Origin: Chlamydiae bacterium CG10_big_fil_rev_8_21_14_0_10_42_34
GTDB taxonomy: Bacteria; Chlamydiota; Chlamydiia; Chlamydiales; SM23-39
Reading direction: 5' to 3'
Assembly: GCA_002773795.1 (NCBI GenBank)
Contig: PFAD01000013.1
Coordinates: 22,903 to 86,902, forward strand
Length of the DNA stretch: 64,000 bases
Below the pieces are notes generated by a model. It was not told the origin of the DNA. It saw only the letters and a program-made list of their open reading frames with translations, and made no database searches. Below, piece after piece: positions 54,760 to 64,000 of the stretch; the stretch's first letter is position 1; the number at the start of each line of letters is the position of its first letter. The position numbers and the translations under genes are program-made.

Positions 54760-56355
54760 TTACGGCAACTTTTTCTTCCGATACGCGAAATATGAAACCA
54801 AAGAACCTACGCTAATCGCTAAAATTCCACTATCTCCCCACCAAGTATAAAGAGTTGGAAAAGAGCGAATCGGCATCGAAAAATAGAGGGCATCTGCCTT
54901 TTTTTCAGAAGGGTCCAAGCGAGCAACCTGTCTACCAAAGCAATTGACTGCTCCAGTAATTCCCGTATTACACGCCCGCAAAATCGGCACCCCATTTTCA
55001 GCTGCCCGCACTCTTCCATGGTCAAAATGTTGCTGTGGAAGCTTAGATCTTGGAAACCAAACATCGTTTGTGAGGTTGACAAAGACTTCGGCACCCTTTA
55101 ATCGCAACTCACGCGTTAAATGGCTAAACGTCTCTTCCAGGCAGATCGAAATGCCAATAGGATAGTGGGCTTTAAAAATTTTTACCTCGCTTCCAGCATC
55201 AAATGAGCTATAGATCCCGAACTGCTCTGCAACAAACCGAGCAAACCTTCTCCACTTTTGTAAAGGGACATATTCCCCAACGGGGACTAAAACACGCTTT
55301 TCATAGCGCTCATAAGATCCATTTCCTGGGACAAAGTGAAAGGCTGCATTGTACTTACCTGTAAAATCTTGATCGTCAAGACCCACAATTACATGCGCGC
55401 CTGACTGGTTAGCTAGTGTTTGGCATAAAAATGCGTTACTTACTCTCCATGCCCCCTTAGAAAAAAGAGCATATGGGTCTTTCAAAGGAGCAAATGCCGA
55501 TTTTTTAAAACATTGATCGATTTTCGACAAATCATACCCAGCAAGGTGAGCTCCAAGAGGAAGAGCCGCTTCTGGAAGGACAATGAGATCCACTTTTTCC
55601 TCTGGATCGAGAACCTCTAAAATTCTTCGCCACTGATCCAGCGGCGAAACATAGGCGCTATGAGAATTTGGAATTTGATCTTTTTGTTCGGGCAAAAGCC
55701 CCGTTTGCACAAGAGCTACACTCAAATTCCCAGAAACAGGAACATGAGATTCAACTACGCTTTGCTGAACAAGACCAAAAGCATAAGGAAAAAAAGCAAG
55801 AGATGACCAAACAACAATATGGCGAGTCGATTTTTCAACGAGAGCCTTTAAAGCCACTAAATTTACCAAAATGACCCAAAATGAGAGCCCAAAAATTCCC
55901 CAAACACTTGCAAATTGCAATGAGTAGGGAGAATCGGTTAAAGATAGTCCCACTGGATTCCAGGTAAATCCGCAGAGAAAATAAAGGCGCATCCACTCAA
56001 AAAGGGTCCAGCACCCTGCCATAGCAAATGAGCGAAGCAAGGAGGGTGGATGCTCGAGAAAAAAAGACAACACCCCAAATTGCACTCCCATCGCAATAAT
56101 TAAAAAGAGATACATGACTAAGATTAAGGGGCCCATATAATCGAGCGTTGCCATCCAAGAGAGCTGCACCCCCTGAACACAGGAAAACCAAATCACCGAT
56201 GCAATAAAACGCTCACGTGGCGATTGATAATTAAGAATTGCACGCCAGAAAAGGGCAAACCCAAACGCAGCAGCGAGAACTCCAAACCCTGAAATCCAAG
56301 CTGGTTGCCCAAATGCAACCAAAATAAAGCTTGCCGCAATCAAAAAATAGTTCAT
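54760..56355 (-). CDS. lnt: Apolipoprotein N-acyltransferase
   Basis: An eight-helix N-terminal membrane domain (about 1-220) is followed by a nitrilase-like domain with the catalytic set Glu in LIVLPEAALPLG, Lys in RYEKRVLVPVGEYVPL and Cys in IGISICLEETF. It adds the third acyl chain to lipoproteins in the inner membrane, matching the lipoprotein signal seen on ZnuA. The ATG overlaps the DoxX gene stop by four bases. A homologue lies next to lpxC in Chlamydia. Confidence 0.93.
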   Translation of the reverse strand: MNYFLIAASFILVAFGQPAWISGFGVLAAAFGFALFWRAILNYQSPRERFIASVIWFSCVQGVQLSWMATLDYMGPLILVMYLFLIIAMGVQFGVLSFFLEHPPSLLRSFAMAGCWTLFEWMRLYFLCGFTWNPVGLSLTDSPYSLQFASVWGIFGLSFWVILVNLVALKALVEKSTRHIVVWSSLAFFPYAFGLVQQSVVESHVPVSGNLSVALVQTGLLPEQKDQIPNSHSAYVSPLDQWRRILEVLDPEEKVDLIVLPEAALPLGAHLAGYDLSKIDQCFKKSAFAPLKDPYALFSKGAWRVSNAFLCQTLANQSGAHVIVGLDDQDFTGKYNAAFHFVPGNGSYERYEKRVLVPVGEYVPLQKWRRFARFVAEQFGIYSSFDAGSEVKIFKAHYPIGISICLEETFSHLTRELRLKGAEVFVNLTNDVWFPRSKLPQQHFDHGRVRAAENGVPILRACNTGITGAVNCFGRQVARLDPSEKKADALYFSMPIRSFPTLYTWWGDSGILAISVGSLVSYFAYRKKKLP

Positions 56356-56822
56356 TGGAACTTCATAGGATACGAATTAGATGATTTTTCGGTCCCTTGA
56401 AGAATAATCATCAAAAGCCCGCCTAAGATTGCCACGTTTTTCAAAAAGTGAGCAAGCTGCATCTCTCTCATAGGACCTTCAACAAACCAAAACTGATGGA
56501 TCAATATAGTTGTAGGGATTAAAAAAAGAACTAACAAGGTAGCACCTAACTTCTCTTTGATCCCAAGGAGCACCGACAAACCTCCAATCAGCTCAAAAAA
56601 TGTAGCAACAAGGAGGAGTATAGGTGTCATCGGAATCGCAATCGAAAGGAGATCTTGCAAACCGTCAGAAAATGCGGTGTGCGCCTGCCAATCGCTTAGC
56701 GTGCTCATTAAAGACCTTTCGGTCTCGTGCCAATGCAAAATTTTATTTACAGCGCCGGCCAAGAAGACCAGACTGATAAAAAATCTTGCAATTACTGTTG
56801 TACCAATACGAATGATGTTCAT
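56352..56822 (-). CDS. DoxX family membrane protein
   Basis: A 156-residue four-helix protein with RFFISLVFLAGAVNKILHWH, ATFFELIGGLSVLLGIKEKL, VLFLIPTTILIHQFWFVEG and HFLKNVAILGGLLMIILQG. These are the core DoxX motifs (GxxNKI, E-xxGG, HxFW, KNxAxLGGL). Function is uncertain; homologues associate with membrane redox homeostasis. It is translationally coupled to lnt and divergent from the methyltransferase gene. Confidence 0.85.
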   Translation of the reverse strand: MNIIRIGTTVIARFFISLVFLAGAVNKILHWHETERSLMSTLSDWQAHTAFSDGLQDLLSIAIPMTPILLLVATFFELIGGLSVLLGIKEKLGATLLVLFLIPTTILIHQFWFVEGPMREMQLAHFLKNVAILGGLLMIILQGTEKSSNSYPMKFQ

Positions 56823-56855
56823 AAATACCCAATTCGGGGTAAACTATCATCCTAT

Positions 56856-57968
56856 ATGAGACTACCCTTTTGCGACCACCACATTTCAGCGTTCTTAAAT
56901 GATTACGCTAAAAGCTCTAAGCCACTTGATCTCGCTTTGAGCGAATACCTCCGCACCCATAAAAGCATCGGTGCGCACGATCGAAGAACCATCGGAGAGA
57001 CCCTTTATGGGATGGTTCGATGGGAAAGTTTGATCGACCATTTTTGCTCAACCGGCCATCCACTGGATCGCTTAGCCACCTATCGAGAAATTTCTATAGA
57101 GGAATGTCGCAGCGACACCTCGATCCCAGAACCGGTAAGATATGGTGTAAACGCTTTTCTTTACCACCGATTGCGCTCCGTTTATGGCCCAGAAAAAGCG
57201 AAAGAAATCGCTCTCACCCTCAACACCCAAGCCCCAACGACAATTCGTGTAAATTTATTGAAAACCACTCGCGAAGCCCTTTTAGAAAGCTGGAAAGAAA
57301 AATTTGCAATGTCCCCTTGCGAAAAATCGGAAGCGGGAATCCAGTTTCAAAAAAGAGAGCCCCTCTTTGCGCTTCCCGAGTTCAAAGCAGGTCTTTTTGA
57401 AGTGCAAGATGAAGGGAGCCAGCTCGTCGCAGCTCTTGTGCAGCCGAAGCCGGGCGACCACGTCCTCGATTACTGCAGCGGTTCTGGTGGCAAAACCCTC
57501 GCCTTTGCCCACCAAATGCAAGGCAAAGGACAGATCTACTTATATGACAATCGACCTTGGATCCTCCAAGAGGCTAGGAAACGACTCAATCGCGCAGGCA
57601 TCCAAAACGTCCAATTCGTCCTGCCCAAGAAAAAAGTGAATTGGGTCCTTGCAGATGTTCCCTGTAGCGGAACCGGAACATTAAGACGCAACCCAGATGC
57701 AAAATGGAAAATCGATGCACCGATGATCGATCGCCTCGTTGTCCAACAAAGAGAAATTGTAAAAGATGCCCTTGAGCACATGTTGCCAAATGGGCACTTT
57801 GTCTATGCAACGTGCAGCATTTTGCCCGAAGAAAACGAAAAACAAGTTGAGTACTTCATAAAAACTCACGGACTTACACTCGTGTGTGAACCCTTATCCC
57901 TCCTTCCGCAAGAAGGTGGCATGGATGGATTTTTTGCTGCTGTATTCAAAAAAGAAACTTTGATATGA
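56856..57968 (+). CDS. RsmB/NSUN-type RNA (cytosine-5) methyltransferase
   Basis: The ATG at 56856 (MRLPFCDHHISAFL) follows the divergent promoter region. The C-terminal half has the SAM site (DHVLDYCSGSGGKTLAFA), the motif IV Cys in LADVPCSGTGTLRRNPD and the motif VI Cys in FVYATCSILPEENEKQVEYF, the two-cysteine mechanism of RNA m5C enzymes. An N-terminal NusB-like region is shorter than in E. coli RsmB (371 versus 429 residues), so the target could be 16S C967 or another site. Confidence 0.88.
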   Translation: MRLPFCDHHISAFLNDYAKSSKPLDLALSEYLRTHKSIGAHDRRTIGETLYGMVRWESLIDHFCSTGHPLDRLATYREISIEECRSDTSIPEPVRYGVNAFLYHRLRSVYGPEKAKEIALTLNTQAPTTIRVNLLKTTREALLESWKEKFAMSPCEKSEAGIQFQKREPLFALPEFKAGLFEVQDEGSQLVAALVQPKPGDHVLDYCSGSGGKTLAFAHQMQGKGQIYLYDNRPWILQEARKRLNRAGIQNVQFVLPKKKVNWVLADVPCSGTGTLRRNPDAKWKIDAPMIDRLVVQQREIVKDALEHMLPNGHFVYATCSILPEENEKQVEYFIKTHGLTLVCEPLSLLPQEGGMDGFFAAVFKKETLI

Positions 57969-57979
57969 TTCTTCCCACT

Positions 57980-58999
57980 ATGAAAACATTTATCATCTCT
58001 CTTTTTGCAACAACTGCTTTCGCTGCAAGTCCAATGATTGACTTTTCGCAGGACCAAAAAATTGCCGTGCAAAATACAATTCTCGCGCAAGTAAACGGCA
58101 CAACGATTTCCATGATCGATGTGAAGAAAAAAATGGATATGCTTTTATATCAAAACTATCCACAGTTTGCCGATTCAAATCTAGCGCGCTATCAGTTTTA
58201 TGAAGCTAGCTGGAAACGTGTTTTGATGGACCTGGTCGATCATGAGTTAATCATCTCTGATGCACAGGACAAAGAGGTCAAAGTAACTGACGGAGAAATT
58301 CGCGAAGTCATGGAAGAGCGCTTTGGACCCGGTGTGATGCAAACTCTCGATAAAATCGGACTCACCTATGAAGAAACCTGGAAAATGGTGAAAAATGAGC
58401 TCCTTGCACATAGGATGAATTGGTGGTTTGTCAACTCAAAAGCGATATCTAGCGTCACCCCTCAAGACATTCGCCAAGCGTATCGATTATACCTAAAAGA
58501 GAATCCAGCTTATTCACAGTGGAAGTACCGCGTCGTTACAATCCGAGTGGACAAACCCGACGATATGCTCTCTGAGCGCGTTTACCGAACTCTTCAAAAA
58601 AGTGGAAAAACACCCGACACATTACAAGAAGAGCTCAAACAATTTGAAGCACCCGGTGTGAAAATCTCCGTATCAAATGAGTTTTCTGCAAAAACGCAAG
58701 ATCTTTCAGAAATCCACAAAAATTCACTCGCAACGCTCCATCCTGGCATCTACGGAAAACCCTCTTTCCAAATGAGCAGGGCCGACAGAAAAACAGTGTA
58801 TCGAATCTTTTATCTCATCGATAAAACGGATTTCCCCGCACCTACTTTTGAAGAGCTCTCAAATCATTTAAGAAATGAACTGACTCAAAAAGCCACAGCT
58901 GAGGAAACAGGAGTTTATCTCAACAAACTCAGAAAACGCTACGGATTTGATGCAGACAAAATAATTCCCGAAGATCTACATCCCTTTTCGCTCCAATGA
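57980..58999 (+). CDS. SurA-like periplasmic chaperone
   Basis: The ATG at 57980 begins a signal peptide (MKTFIISLFATTAFAAS), followed by the SurA-N core with ILAQVNGTTISMIDVKKKMD, SWKRVLMDLVDHELIISDAQ and DGEIREVMEERFGPG. A second region (about 155-330) looks like a degenerate parvulin-like domain. SurA-type proteins escort outer-membrane proteins. A counterpart beside ksgA is known in Chlamydia (CT355, from memory). It overlaps rsmA by four bases. Confidence 0.78.
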   Translation: MKTFIISLFATTAFAASPMIDFSQDQKIAVQNTILAQVNGTTISMIDVKKKMDMLLYQNYPQFADSNLARYQFYEASWKRVLMDLVDHELIISDAQDKEVKVTDGEIREVMEERFGPGVMQTLDKIGLTYEETWKMVKNELLAHRMNWWFVNSKAISSVTPQDIRQAYRLYLKENPAYSQWKYRVVTIRVDKPDDMLSERVYRTLQKSGKTPDTLQEELKQFEAPGVKISVSNEFSAKTQDLSEIHKNSLATLHPGIYGKPSFQMSRADRKTVYRIFYLIDKTDFPAPTFEELSNHLRNELTQKATAEETGVYLNKLRKRYGFDADKIIPEDLHPFSLQ

Positions 59000-59784
59000 T
59001 CCTTACTGATCTCATCCCATTTTTAAAACGGATTGACGCGAAGCCGAAAAGGAGCCTTTCACAAAACTTCCTGATCGACCCGAATGTCGTGAAGAAGATT
59101 ATCGAAACGGCAGAAGTTAAACCAGGAGATACTGTTTTAGAAATCGGACCTGGACCGGGAAGCTTAACCCATGCTCTCCTCGATGCGGGAGCTAAGGTTT
59201 ACGCCGTTGAAATGGATTCGGTCTTTGCAAGAGAGCTCGGCACCATTCAAAACGAAAAGCTCAAAGTTTTTGAATCTGACATTTTGAAATTCCCTATTGA
59301 AAGACTCCCTCCAAACATCAAAATCGTCGCAAATCTCCCCTATCATATTACAACCCCGATCTTAGAAAAGATCTTTGCTCACCCCTTTTCTAGCTTAACA
59401 ATCATGGTGCAAAAAGAGGTCGCAGATAGAATGAGCGCAGACTCAGGATCTAAAATTTTTGGATCCCTTTCCGTTTTCGTCCAATTCTACTCAAATGTCC
59501 ATAGTAAATTCACAGTTCCTGCCAGCTGTTTTTACCCAAGACCAAAAGTAGACTCTACAGTTATCCGCCTTGACGCAAGACAAATTCCCGACGTACATGA
59601 GACCACCTTTTTTACCCTTGTCCATAAAGCGTTTCAACAAAGACGTAAAATGATCACAAGCACATTGGATCTACCCAAAGAAGACGTAAGAACAGCTCTT
59701 ATTGCAATAGGAGCAAGACCTGATGCAAGACCTGAGAATTTATCGCTTTCGCAGTGGGTTGAACTCACACAACACCTCTCCTAA
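58996..59784 (+). CDS. rsmA: 16S rRNA dimethyladenosine transferase
   Basis: A 262-residue KsgA protein with AKPKRSLSQNFLIDPNVVKK, the SAM motif VLEIGPGPGSLTHALLDAGA, catalytic motif NLPYHITTPIL and the basic CFYPRPKVDSTVI. It dimethylates A1518/A1519 at the end of 16S rRNA. The ATG overlaps the SurA-like gene stop (ATGA). Confidence 0.96.
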   Translation: MILTDLIPFLKRIDAKPKRSLSQNFLIDPNVVKKIIETAEVKPGDTVLEIGPGPGSLTHALLDAGAKVYAVEMDSVFARELGTIQNEKLKVFESDILKFPIERLPPNIKIVANLPYHITTPILEKIFAHPFSSLTIMVQKEVADRMSADSGSKIFGSLSVFVQFYSNVHSKFTVPASCFYPRPKVDSTVIRLDARQIPDVHETTFFTLVHKAFQQRRKMITSTLDLPKEDVRTALIAIGARPDARPENLSLSQWVELTQHLS

Positions 59785-59856
59785 ACAGACACAAAATATT
59801 TTCTTTACAAAATCTAGACCATCTCAGTAAGCTCCCTGCATATTTTTGAGGTTAAT

Positions 59857-62826
59857 ATGTCTACTACTGAACTTAATCTTGTCTGGACAAGAACAGGCCT
59901 AACACCTGCCGCAGTCCCACCCAAACACGAAGAAAAAAAAAGCAAAATCCCAAAGCTCAAAGTTGTTAAAAAAGTAATAAAGGCCCAAGAAGCTGCTAGC
60001 GCATTTTCTCAATCAAAACCTGGACAGCGTTCAACTGTACTTAAAGAGATGGGGTTAAAAATAAAGAAAAAGAAAGTCCCCAAAACACCCGATTCAGCTC
60101 CTCCTCCAGCGGCTAAAAAAAAGAAAAAGCCCTCAAAGTTTAAAACTGCAGCTAAAACAGTAGTGGCTGCTCAAAAATTCATTAAACCAGCCGATACAAA
60201 CAAAGTAGTAATCCCGAAAAGAGTAAAAGCAGCAACACCTTTAACCCCTCCCCTTCAGCAAAGAAGCCATATAGAAGACGTCTTTCAAAAAAACATGTCC
60301 AACCCAACCTATTTCGATGATTCAACAACCGAAAGCAAAACAAGAAGTCCTCTTACACATAGAATCGCCCGATTACCACCTCCCCAGTTAACAATATTTG
60401 AGGAGCCAAAAGTAGAAATAATGAAACCTGGGCCTAGTGCCACGTTTTTAGAGTCTCAAAGAAAAAAAAAAGAGTACGAAGATAAACTAGAACAAATTCG
60501 GAGTGGAAGAAGCCAAAGCGCTGCAAGTTCTCCTTTGGTAAAATCCCCTCATAATTCCCCAATTATAAAAGCTAGAGCAAACGAAATGTTAGAAAGCTCT
60601 ATTTCTGAACTCGAAGGAACATTTCAGAAGGACGTCCTTAGACAGATGAGAGAGCTGCTTCAGGGAAATGAGGGAAGCACATCCCCAACATCTATTCAAG
60701 ATTTAGAAGAAGATCTACTCTCAAATACTGAAGCTCTTTCACTTAAGGATTCAGGTACTGATGAAGATACCTATCTGGACTTAGGTTGGTTAAATAAAAA
60801 TCATCCATCAAGCTCTTCTATAGAAAGCCTAGATACAGACAATGATGAATTAATTTCTGCAACCACCCTACTGCACACTAAAGAGGAAATTTTAAAACTC
60901 CCATTTTCCTCATCGATTGTTACCCTAAATTTAGACGAATCTACGGTAACCGATGATCAACTCATTGCTTTTTTAACCGTCCTTCCAAAATTGAAGACAA
61001 TTTCTTTATCCGAGTGTAAAAATTTAACAGCTACGGGGCTATTTTCTCTGATCAATGTTAAAACCCTTGAGTCCATTTCTATCTCTTCATGCAGTCAATT
61101 TACTAAAGATGAGGTCCATCGGTTACTTCAAGATGCGAATTGGCCCGAACTTAAAAGCGCAGACTTTTCCAGCACTGCTTTTTCAGATCATTCAATTCAA
61201 CTTATTCCCAAATTTGAATCGTTAAAAACTGTTCGACTTAACTTCTGCCAAATGCTTACTCAAAATGGACTTGCTCATCTTAAAAAAATGACAAACCTCA
61301 AGCTCGAGTTCCTTGGTGCGGGCCTTATCCTTGAAGAAGATGAAAAAGAAGATATGGACATAGTCTTAGAGATAAATCCGATTCAAGAATTATGGAGTAC
61401 CATTGCTTTGGAAAAGGAGAAAAAAGAAAGCGGTTCACCCTATGCAGAGTTTGCTAAAAGAGCATTGGAGGTGACGGATGCAATCGCAGAGCGGATGAAA
61501 CATGAGCGATTAAACCCTGAAGTTATATCATGCATCAGAAAAATCTTTAATTCATCACTTACTTTAAAAATAAATGGTGAAATAAAGACACTAGACCACA
61601 GCTTTGATCCCAAAGTGCTCATTACAAAAATACCCACGATTTTTGATTTTCTAAAAAAGGTGCAAGGGATAGAGATTAAAACTTTAGAGCTCACCTTCAG
61701 CCCTAGCCACAATGTAAACTCCGATGAATCAGATCAAGATGTTACACAAAGCTTTATTACCCTTTGTACGAACCTTAAATATGCAACATCGATAAGCTTT
61801 GTCAACCTTAGCTTAGAGATCCTCCCCTCCACCTTCCTTCAAGCTGAGTTCCCTTATCTAGAAGAGCTTGACCTCTCGGGAAATGCATTGTCCGAGTTGC
61901 CTGATGGGGCTTTTTGCAAAGCTTCTAAGTTAAGAAAATTCAATTGTTCTAACAATCGATTAATCAATATTTCCGCCGACATTTTTGAGTTTTGGCCAAA
62001 CATCAAAATAATAGACATATCTAGCAACGAAATTCCTAACTTGGACGATTTATTCAACACACCGCTTCCACATCTTACGAGTTTTTTAGCTGGAGGAAAC
62101 AAATTAAAGAGACTACCACAGAATCTTTTAGCACAAGCAGAGAACTTGGAAGTTCTCGATCTGTCTGAAAATGAAATTTCCAGCTTAGACAGTCTAGCTG
62201 ATGAGCCACGTCCAAATCTGAAACAGCTTATAGTTAGAAAAAACAAATTAAAAATCTTACCTGCGAATCTTTTTAATCATGCAAAGAATCTCGTAGTTAT
62301 CGATCTATCCGAAAATGAAATTTCTAGCCTACACAATGTATTCATTAACCATCTCCCTCATCTTAGAGGCTTTTTGGCTGGAAAAAACAAGTTAACGAGC
62401 CTGCCCCCATTTCTTCTAGCTTATGCAAGTGAGCTAGAAGTCCTTGATCTATCCGAAAACCAAATTACAGATTTAGGTCAGTTATCTAAAGGTCCAAAGG
62501 CAACCAAAATTCTCTTGCAAAAAAATTATATAAAAGAACTTCCCGCTGACTTTTTAAGTTTATTTCCAGCATTAAAATGGCTAGATTTAACCGAGAATAA
62601 CCTTACAAAATTTCATTCTGGATTTTTCCAAAAAAAGGGAGAACTTGAAACATGTTTGCTTTTAACAAAAAATGAATTATTTGAAGACTCTATCTCAGAA
62701 GACGATTGGCAAACGCTTCACGATCCGAGTCGGTGGCAAATCGTTGATATGACAGGAATGCGGGGATTAACTAATATCAGCATCCCAGAAGGATCAAAAG
62801 TCTTAATAGGAATTTATCATTCATGA
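59857..62826 (+). CDS. Large leucine-rich-repeat protein, candidate effector
   Basis: A 989-residue protein with no signal peptide. The first 110 residues are Lys/Pro-rich (AKKKKKPSKFKTAAKTVVA) and look disordered and possibly nuclear-localisation-like. A Ser/Pro-rich disordered stretch runs to about 330. Residues 340-490 contain ribonuclease-inhibitor-type LRRs (LKTISLSECKNLTATGL, LESISISSCSQFT), and after a helical spacer about 590-930 are classical LRRs (LEELDLSGNALSELPDGAF, LEVLDLSENEISSL, LVVIDLSENEISSL). LRR proteins in intracellular bacteria often bind host proteins; secretion by type III is inferred only. A GAGG site precedes the ATG. Confidence 0.88.
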   Translation: MSTTELNLVWTRTGLTPAAVPPKHEEKKSKIPKLKVVKKVIKAQEAASAFSQSKPGQRSTVLKEMGLKIKKKKVPKTPDSAPPPAAKKKKKPSKFKTAAKTVVAAQKFIKPADTNKVVIPKRVKAATPLTPPLQQRSHIEDVFQKNMSNPTYFDDSTTESKTRSPLTHRIARLPPPQLTIFEEPKVEIMKPGPSATFLESQRKKKEYEDKLEQIRSGRSQSAASSPLVKSPHNSPIIKARANEMLESSISELEGTFQKDVLRQMRELLQGNEGSTSPTSIQDLEEDLLSNTEALSLKDSGTDEDTYLDLGWLNKNHPSSSSIESLDTDNDELISATTLLHTKEEILKLPFSSSIVTLNLDESTVTDDQLIAFLTVLPKLKTISLSECKNLTATGLFSLINVKTLESISISSCSQFTKDEVHRLLQDANWPELKSADFSSTAFSDHSIQLIPKFESLKTVRLNFCQMLTQNGLAHLKKMTNLKLEFLGAGLILEEDEKEDMDIVLEINPIQELWSTIALEKEKKESGSPYAEFAKRALEVTDAIAERMKHERLNPEVISCIRKIFNSSLTLKINGEIKTLDHSFDPKVLITKIPTIFDFLKKVQGIEIKTLELTFSPSHNVNSDESDQDVTQSFITLCTNLKYATSISFVNLSLEILPSTFLQAEFPYLEELDLSGNALSELPDGAFCKASKLRKFNCSNNRLINISADIFEFWPNIKIIDISSNEIPNLDDLFNTPLPHLTSFLAGGNKLKRLPQNLLAQAENLEVLDLSENEISSLDSLADEPRPNLKQLIVRKNKLKILPANLFNHAKNLVVIDLSENEISSLHNVFINHLPHLRGFLAGKNKLTSLPPFLLAYASELEVLDLSENQITDLGQLSKGPKATKILLQKNYIKELPADFLSLFPALKWLDLTENNLTKFHSGFFQKKGELETCLLLTKNELFEDSISEDDWQTLHDPSRWQIVDMTGMRGLTNISIPEGSKVLIGIYHS

Positions 62827-62837
62827 GTCGATCTCAC

Positions 62838-63896
62838 TCATAGAGCAATTAGTAGCATGGTAACAAAGTCATTGCTTGTGCTGGCCCCCACAGTTGTTAC
62901 AATCAGATCTGCCATCTTTTGAAAAGATACACCCGCATTCGATAATCGTCTCACAGCATTTCCCATCTCATCAACTGTTGCCGGCTCATATAAACCATCA
63001 CTGCCCAGAACGACAAAATCACCCTTGCTATAATAAATTAACCCCTCTTCTGGAGCATCAGGTCCTTCACCTTTTAAGATACAAGTAATTTTTGGTCGGT
63101 GACACATCTCATCGATTGCACCAACATCGCGAGCAATACTCGTTTTGATACCATTTGGAAAGGATACTTCAACTTTTCCACACCAATCTGTGATTTCTTT
63201 TCCCTTATGAACATGCCATTTTTGAAAACGCTCGTTACGCAAATTAGCGTCTTCTGTAAGTTGAAACGTCTTTTCTTTTTTTACCAAAATGGCTCGGCAA
63301 GTCCCCGCATTAGCAAAGTAAATTTTGTCATCTAAAGAAAAAGCACAAGTGATTGAGGCTCCACCTTTTTTTCCCTGTTTTTTATACTCATCGCTTATCT
63401 CTTTAAAGAGTTGGACAAAGATGTTTGTGATGAATTTTTCGTCAATTTCAACTGCATCCATAGATCGTTCGTCAATTATTTTCTGCAGAAAGGATCCTAC
63501 ATTTTCCTCCACAAATTTGCCCGCTTGATCTTCATCGTCATGACCATCAAAGACTCCAAAGAGAAGCCCTTTTTGATCACCCTTTAAGGAGATTTCAAAC
63601 TGCTTTATAAAACGGTCTTGTTGCGCTACTCTCTTCCCCCAACATTGAGCAACAACAGATGTCATGGGGACAATTTCAGAAATCACCACAGGTAAATCTT
63701 TTGGAATTTCAACATTAAATGGTTGATAATCACAACTCTTCTTTCCTGCCAAATCAAGTGCCGCAAAATGAACTTGCTTTCTTATTTTTTGATCCGGTGT
63801 GAGCTTTGGTGAATACACAGTCGGCTTAAACTCCGGGGTTTTTTCCTCTTCTTTTGGCATGATAGGTTTTTGCATGGATCCAAGTTCTATCGACAT
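62838..63896 (-). CDS. PP2C-family (PPM) Ser/Thr protein phosphatase
   Basis: The catalytic core lies in residues about 85-350: VAQQDRFIKQFEI, LFGVFDGHDDEDQAGKFVEE, the FANAGTCRAILVKK strand, VVLGSDGLYEPATVDEMGNA and TSNDFVTMLLIAL. These supply the metal-binding aspartates of PPM phosphatases. The first 80 residues are an extension without family similarity (MQKPIMPKEEEKTPEFKPTV). The eukaryote-like GVFDGH form, an alternative to the bacterial Stp/RsbU type, suggests a host-directed enzyme. It is convergent with the LRR gene. Confidence 0.88.
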   Translation of the reverse strand: MSIELGSMQKPIMPKEEEKTPEFKPTVYSPKLTPDQKIRKQVHFAALDLAGKKSCDYQPFNVEIPKDLPVVISEIVPMTSVVAQCWGKRVAQQDRFIKQFEISLKGDQKGLLFGVFDGHDDEDQAGKFVEENVGSFLQKIIDERSMDAVEIDEKFITNIFVQLFKEISDEYKKQGKKGGASITCAFSLDDKIYFANAGTCRAILVKKEKTFQLTEDANLRNERFQKWHVHKGKEITDWCGKVEVSFPNGIKTSIARDVGAIDEMCHRPKITCILKGEGPDAPEEGLIYYSKGDFVVLGSDGLYEPATVDEMGNAVRRLSNAGVSFQKMADLIVTTVGASTSNDFVTMLLIAL

Positions 63897-63935
63897 AACG
63901 CACCTATGTATAAATGAATGAAAGCGAGGGATAGT

Positions 63936-64000
63936 ATGAAATTTTTAGAATTTAGAGCAAGCCATCTTATATCAAAGAAATGGCAGAGAAGATCCTCAGT
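63936..64000 (+). CDS. Start of an open frame cut by the window edge
   Basis: ATG at 63936 with a GCGAGGG-like site upstream opens a frame (MKFLEFRASHLISKKWQRRS) that stays open to the last base. It is divergent from the PP2C gene. Only 21 codons are visible, so whether this is a gene cannot be decided. Confidence 0.35.
   Translation, partial: MKFLEFRASHLISKKWQRRSS

Overview
The window is bacterial, gene-dense and moderately AT-rich, and it points to the phylum Chlamydiota, most likely an environmental (amoeba- or arthropod-associated, Simkania-, Waddlia- or Parachlamydia-like) lineage rather than Chlamydia itself. This rests on gene order. It contains gapA, a neighbouring conserved protein, rplQ-rpoA-rpsK-rpsM-secY and the S10/spc-type ribosomal cluster up to rplC, followed by fmt-lpxA-fabZ-lpxC-lnt. 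It also contains a metal ABC transporter next to rplU-rpmA-obg, rnz and lon near tsaB-rpsU-dnaJ, and rsmA behind a SurA-like protein. As I recall, these are the blocks around CT415-420, CT341-346, CT504-534 and CT354-355 of C. trachomatis. The species assignment is inference.

Layout. 1-9.3 kb: an accessory peptide natural-product (RiPP) locus. It holds a SagB-type dehydrogenase (cut by the window edge), a probable 2OG-Fe(II) oxygenase, the complete three-gene NHLM exporter (HlyD-like protein, C39-peptidase ABC transporter, second ABC transporter with a regulatory-looking N-terminus) and, convergent to it, an operon of a WHxHI-motif protein plus a nitrile-hydratase-leader-type precursor ending in Trp-Leu-Cys-Gly-Gly. 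9.3-11 kb: a 172-bp palindromic MITE-like element, an unknown gene, and tRNA-Ser(GGA) followed by degenerate copies of its own 3' end. 11.1-16.7 kb: metal ABC transporter, rplU-rpmA-obg, a SpoU methyltransferase and small proteins. 16.7-24.2 kb: rnz, rhomboid protease, HldE-type nucleotidyltransferase and lon on the minus strand, then tsaB, rpsU and dnaJ on the plus strand.

24.2-35.2 kb is accessory again: a GT92-like glycosyltransferase, a porin-like protein, a periplasmic choloylglycine-hydrolase-family enzyme, an MFS exporter, a two-domain exported protein, an IS3-family fragment that truncates an exported gene, a frameshifted small gene, an AbiEi/AbiEii toxin-antitoxin pair behind a 23-bp-arm inverted repeat, and tRNA-Leu(TAA) trailed by two 106-bp repeats that each begin with a copy of the tRNA 3' end. 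35.2-49.1 kb is the housekeeping minus-strand block (conserved chlamydial protein, gapA, ribosomal operon), read from a structured leader at 49.1-49.25 kb. 49.3-51.4 kb holds an SLBB protein and two paralogous candidate inclusion-membrane proteins, at the position where Chlamydia carries Cap1. 51.5-56.8 kb is lipid A and lipoprotein biogenesis plus fmt. 56.8-59.8 kb carries an RNA m5C methyltransferase, a SurA-like chaperone and rsmA. The end holds two convergent eukaryote-like proteins, a large leucine-rich-repeat protein and a PP2C phosphatase, which are plausible host-directed effectors.

The most interesting system is the NHLM/SagB RiPP locus, because all export parts, an NHLP precursor and two tailoring oxidoreductases sit together in an obligate-intracellular-type genome, with a precursor that has one cysteine and no peptide after its Gly-Gly. 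Next are the two tRNA genes with tandem copies of their own tails and the structured rplC leader.
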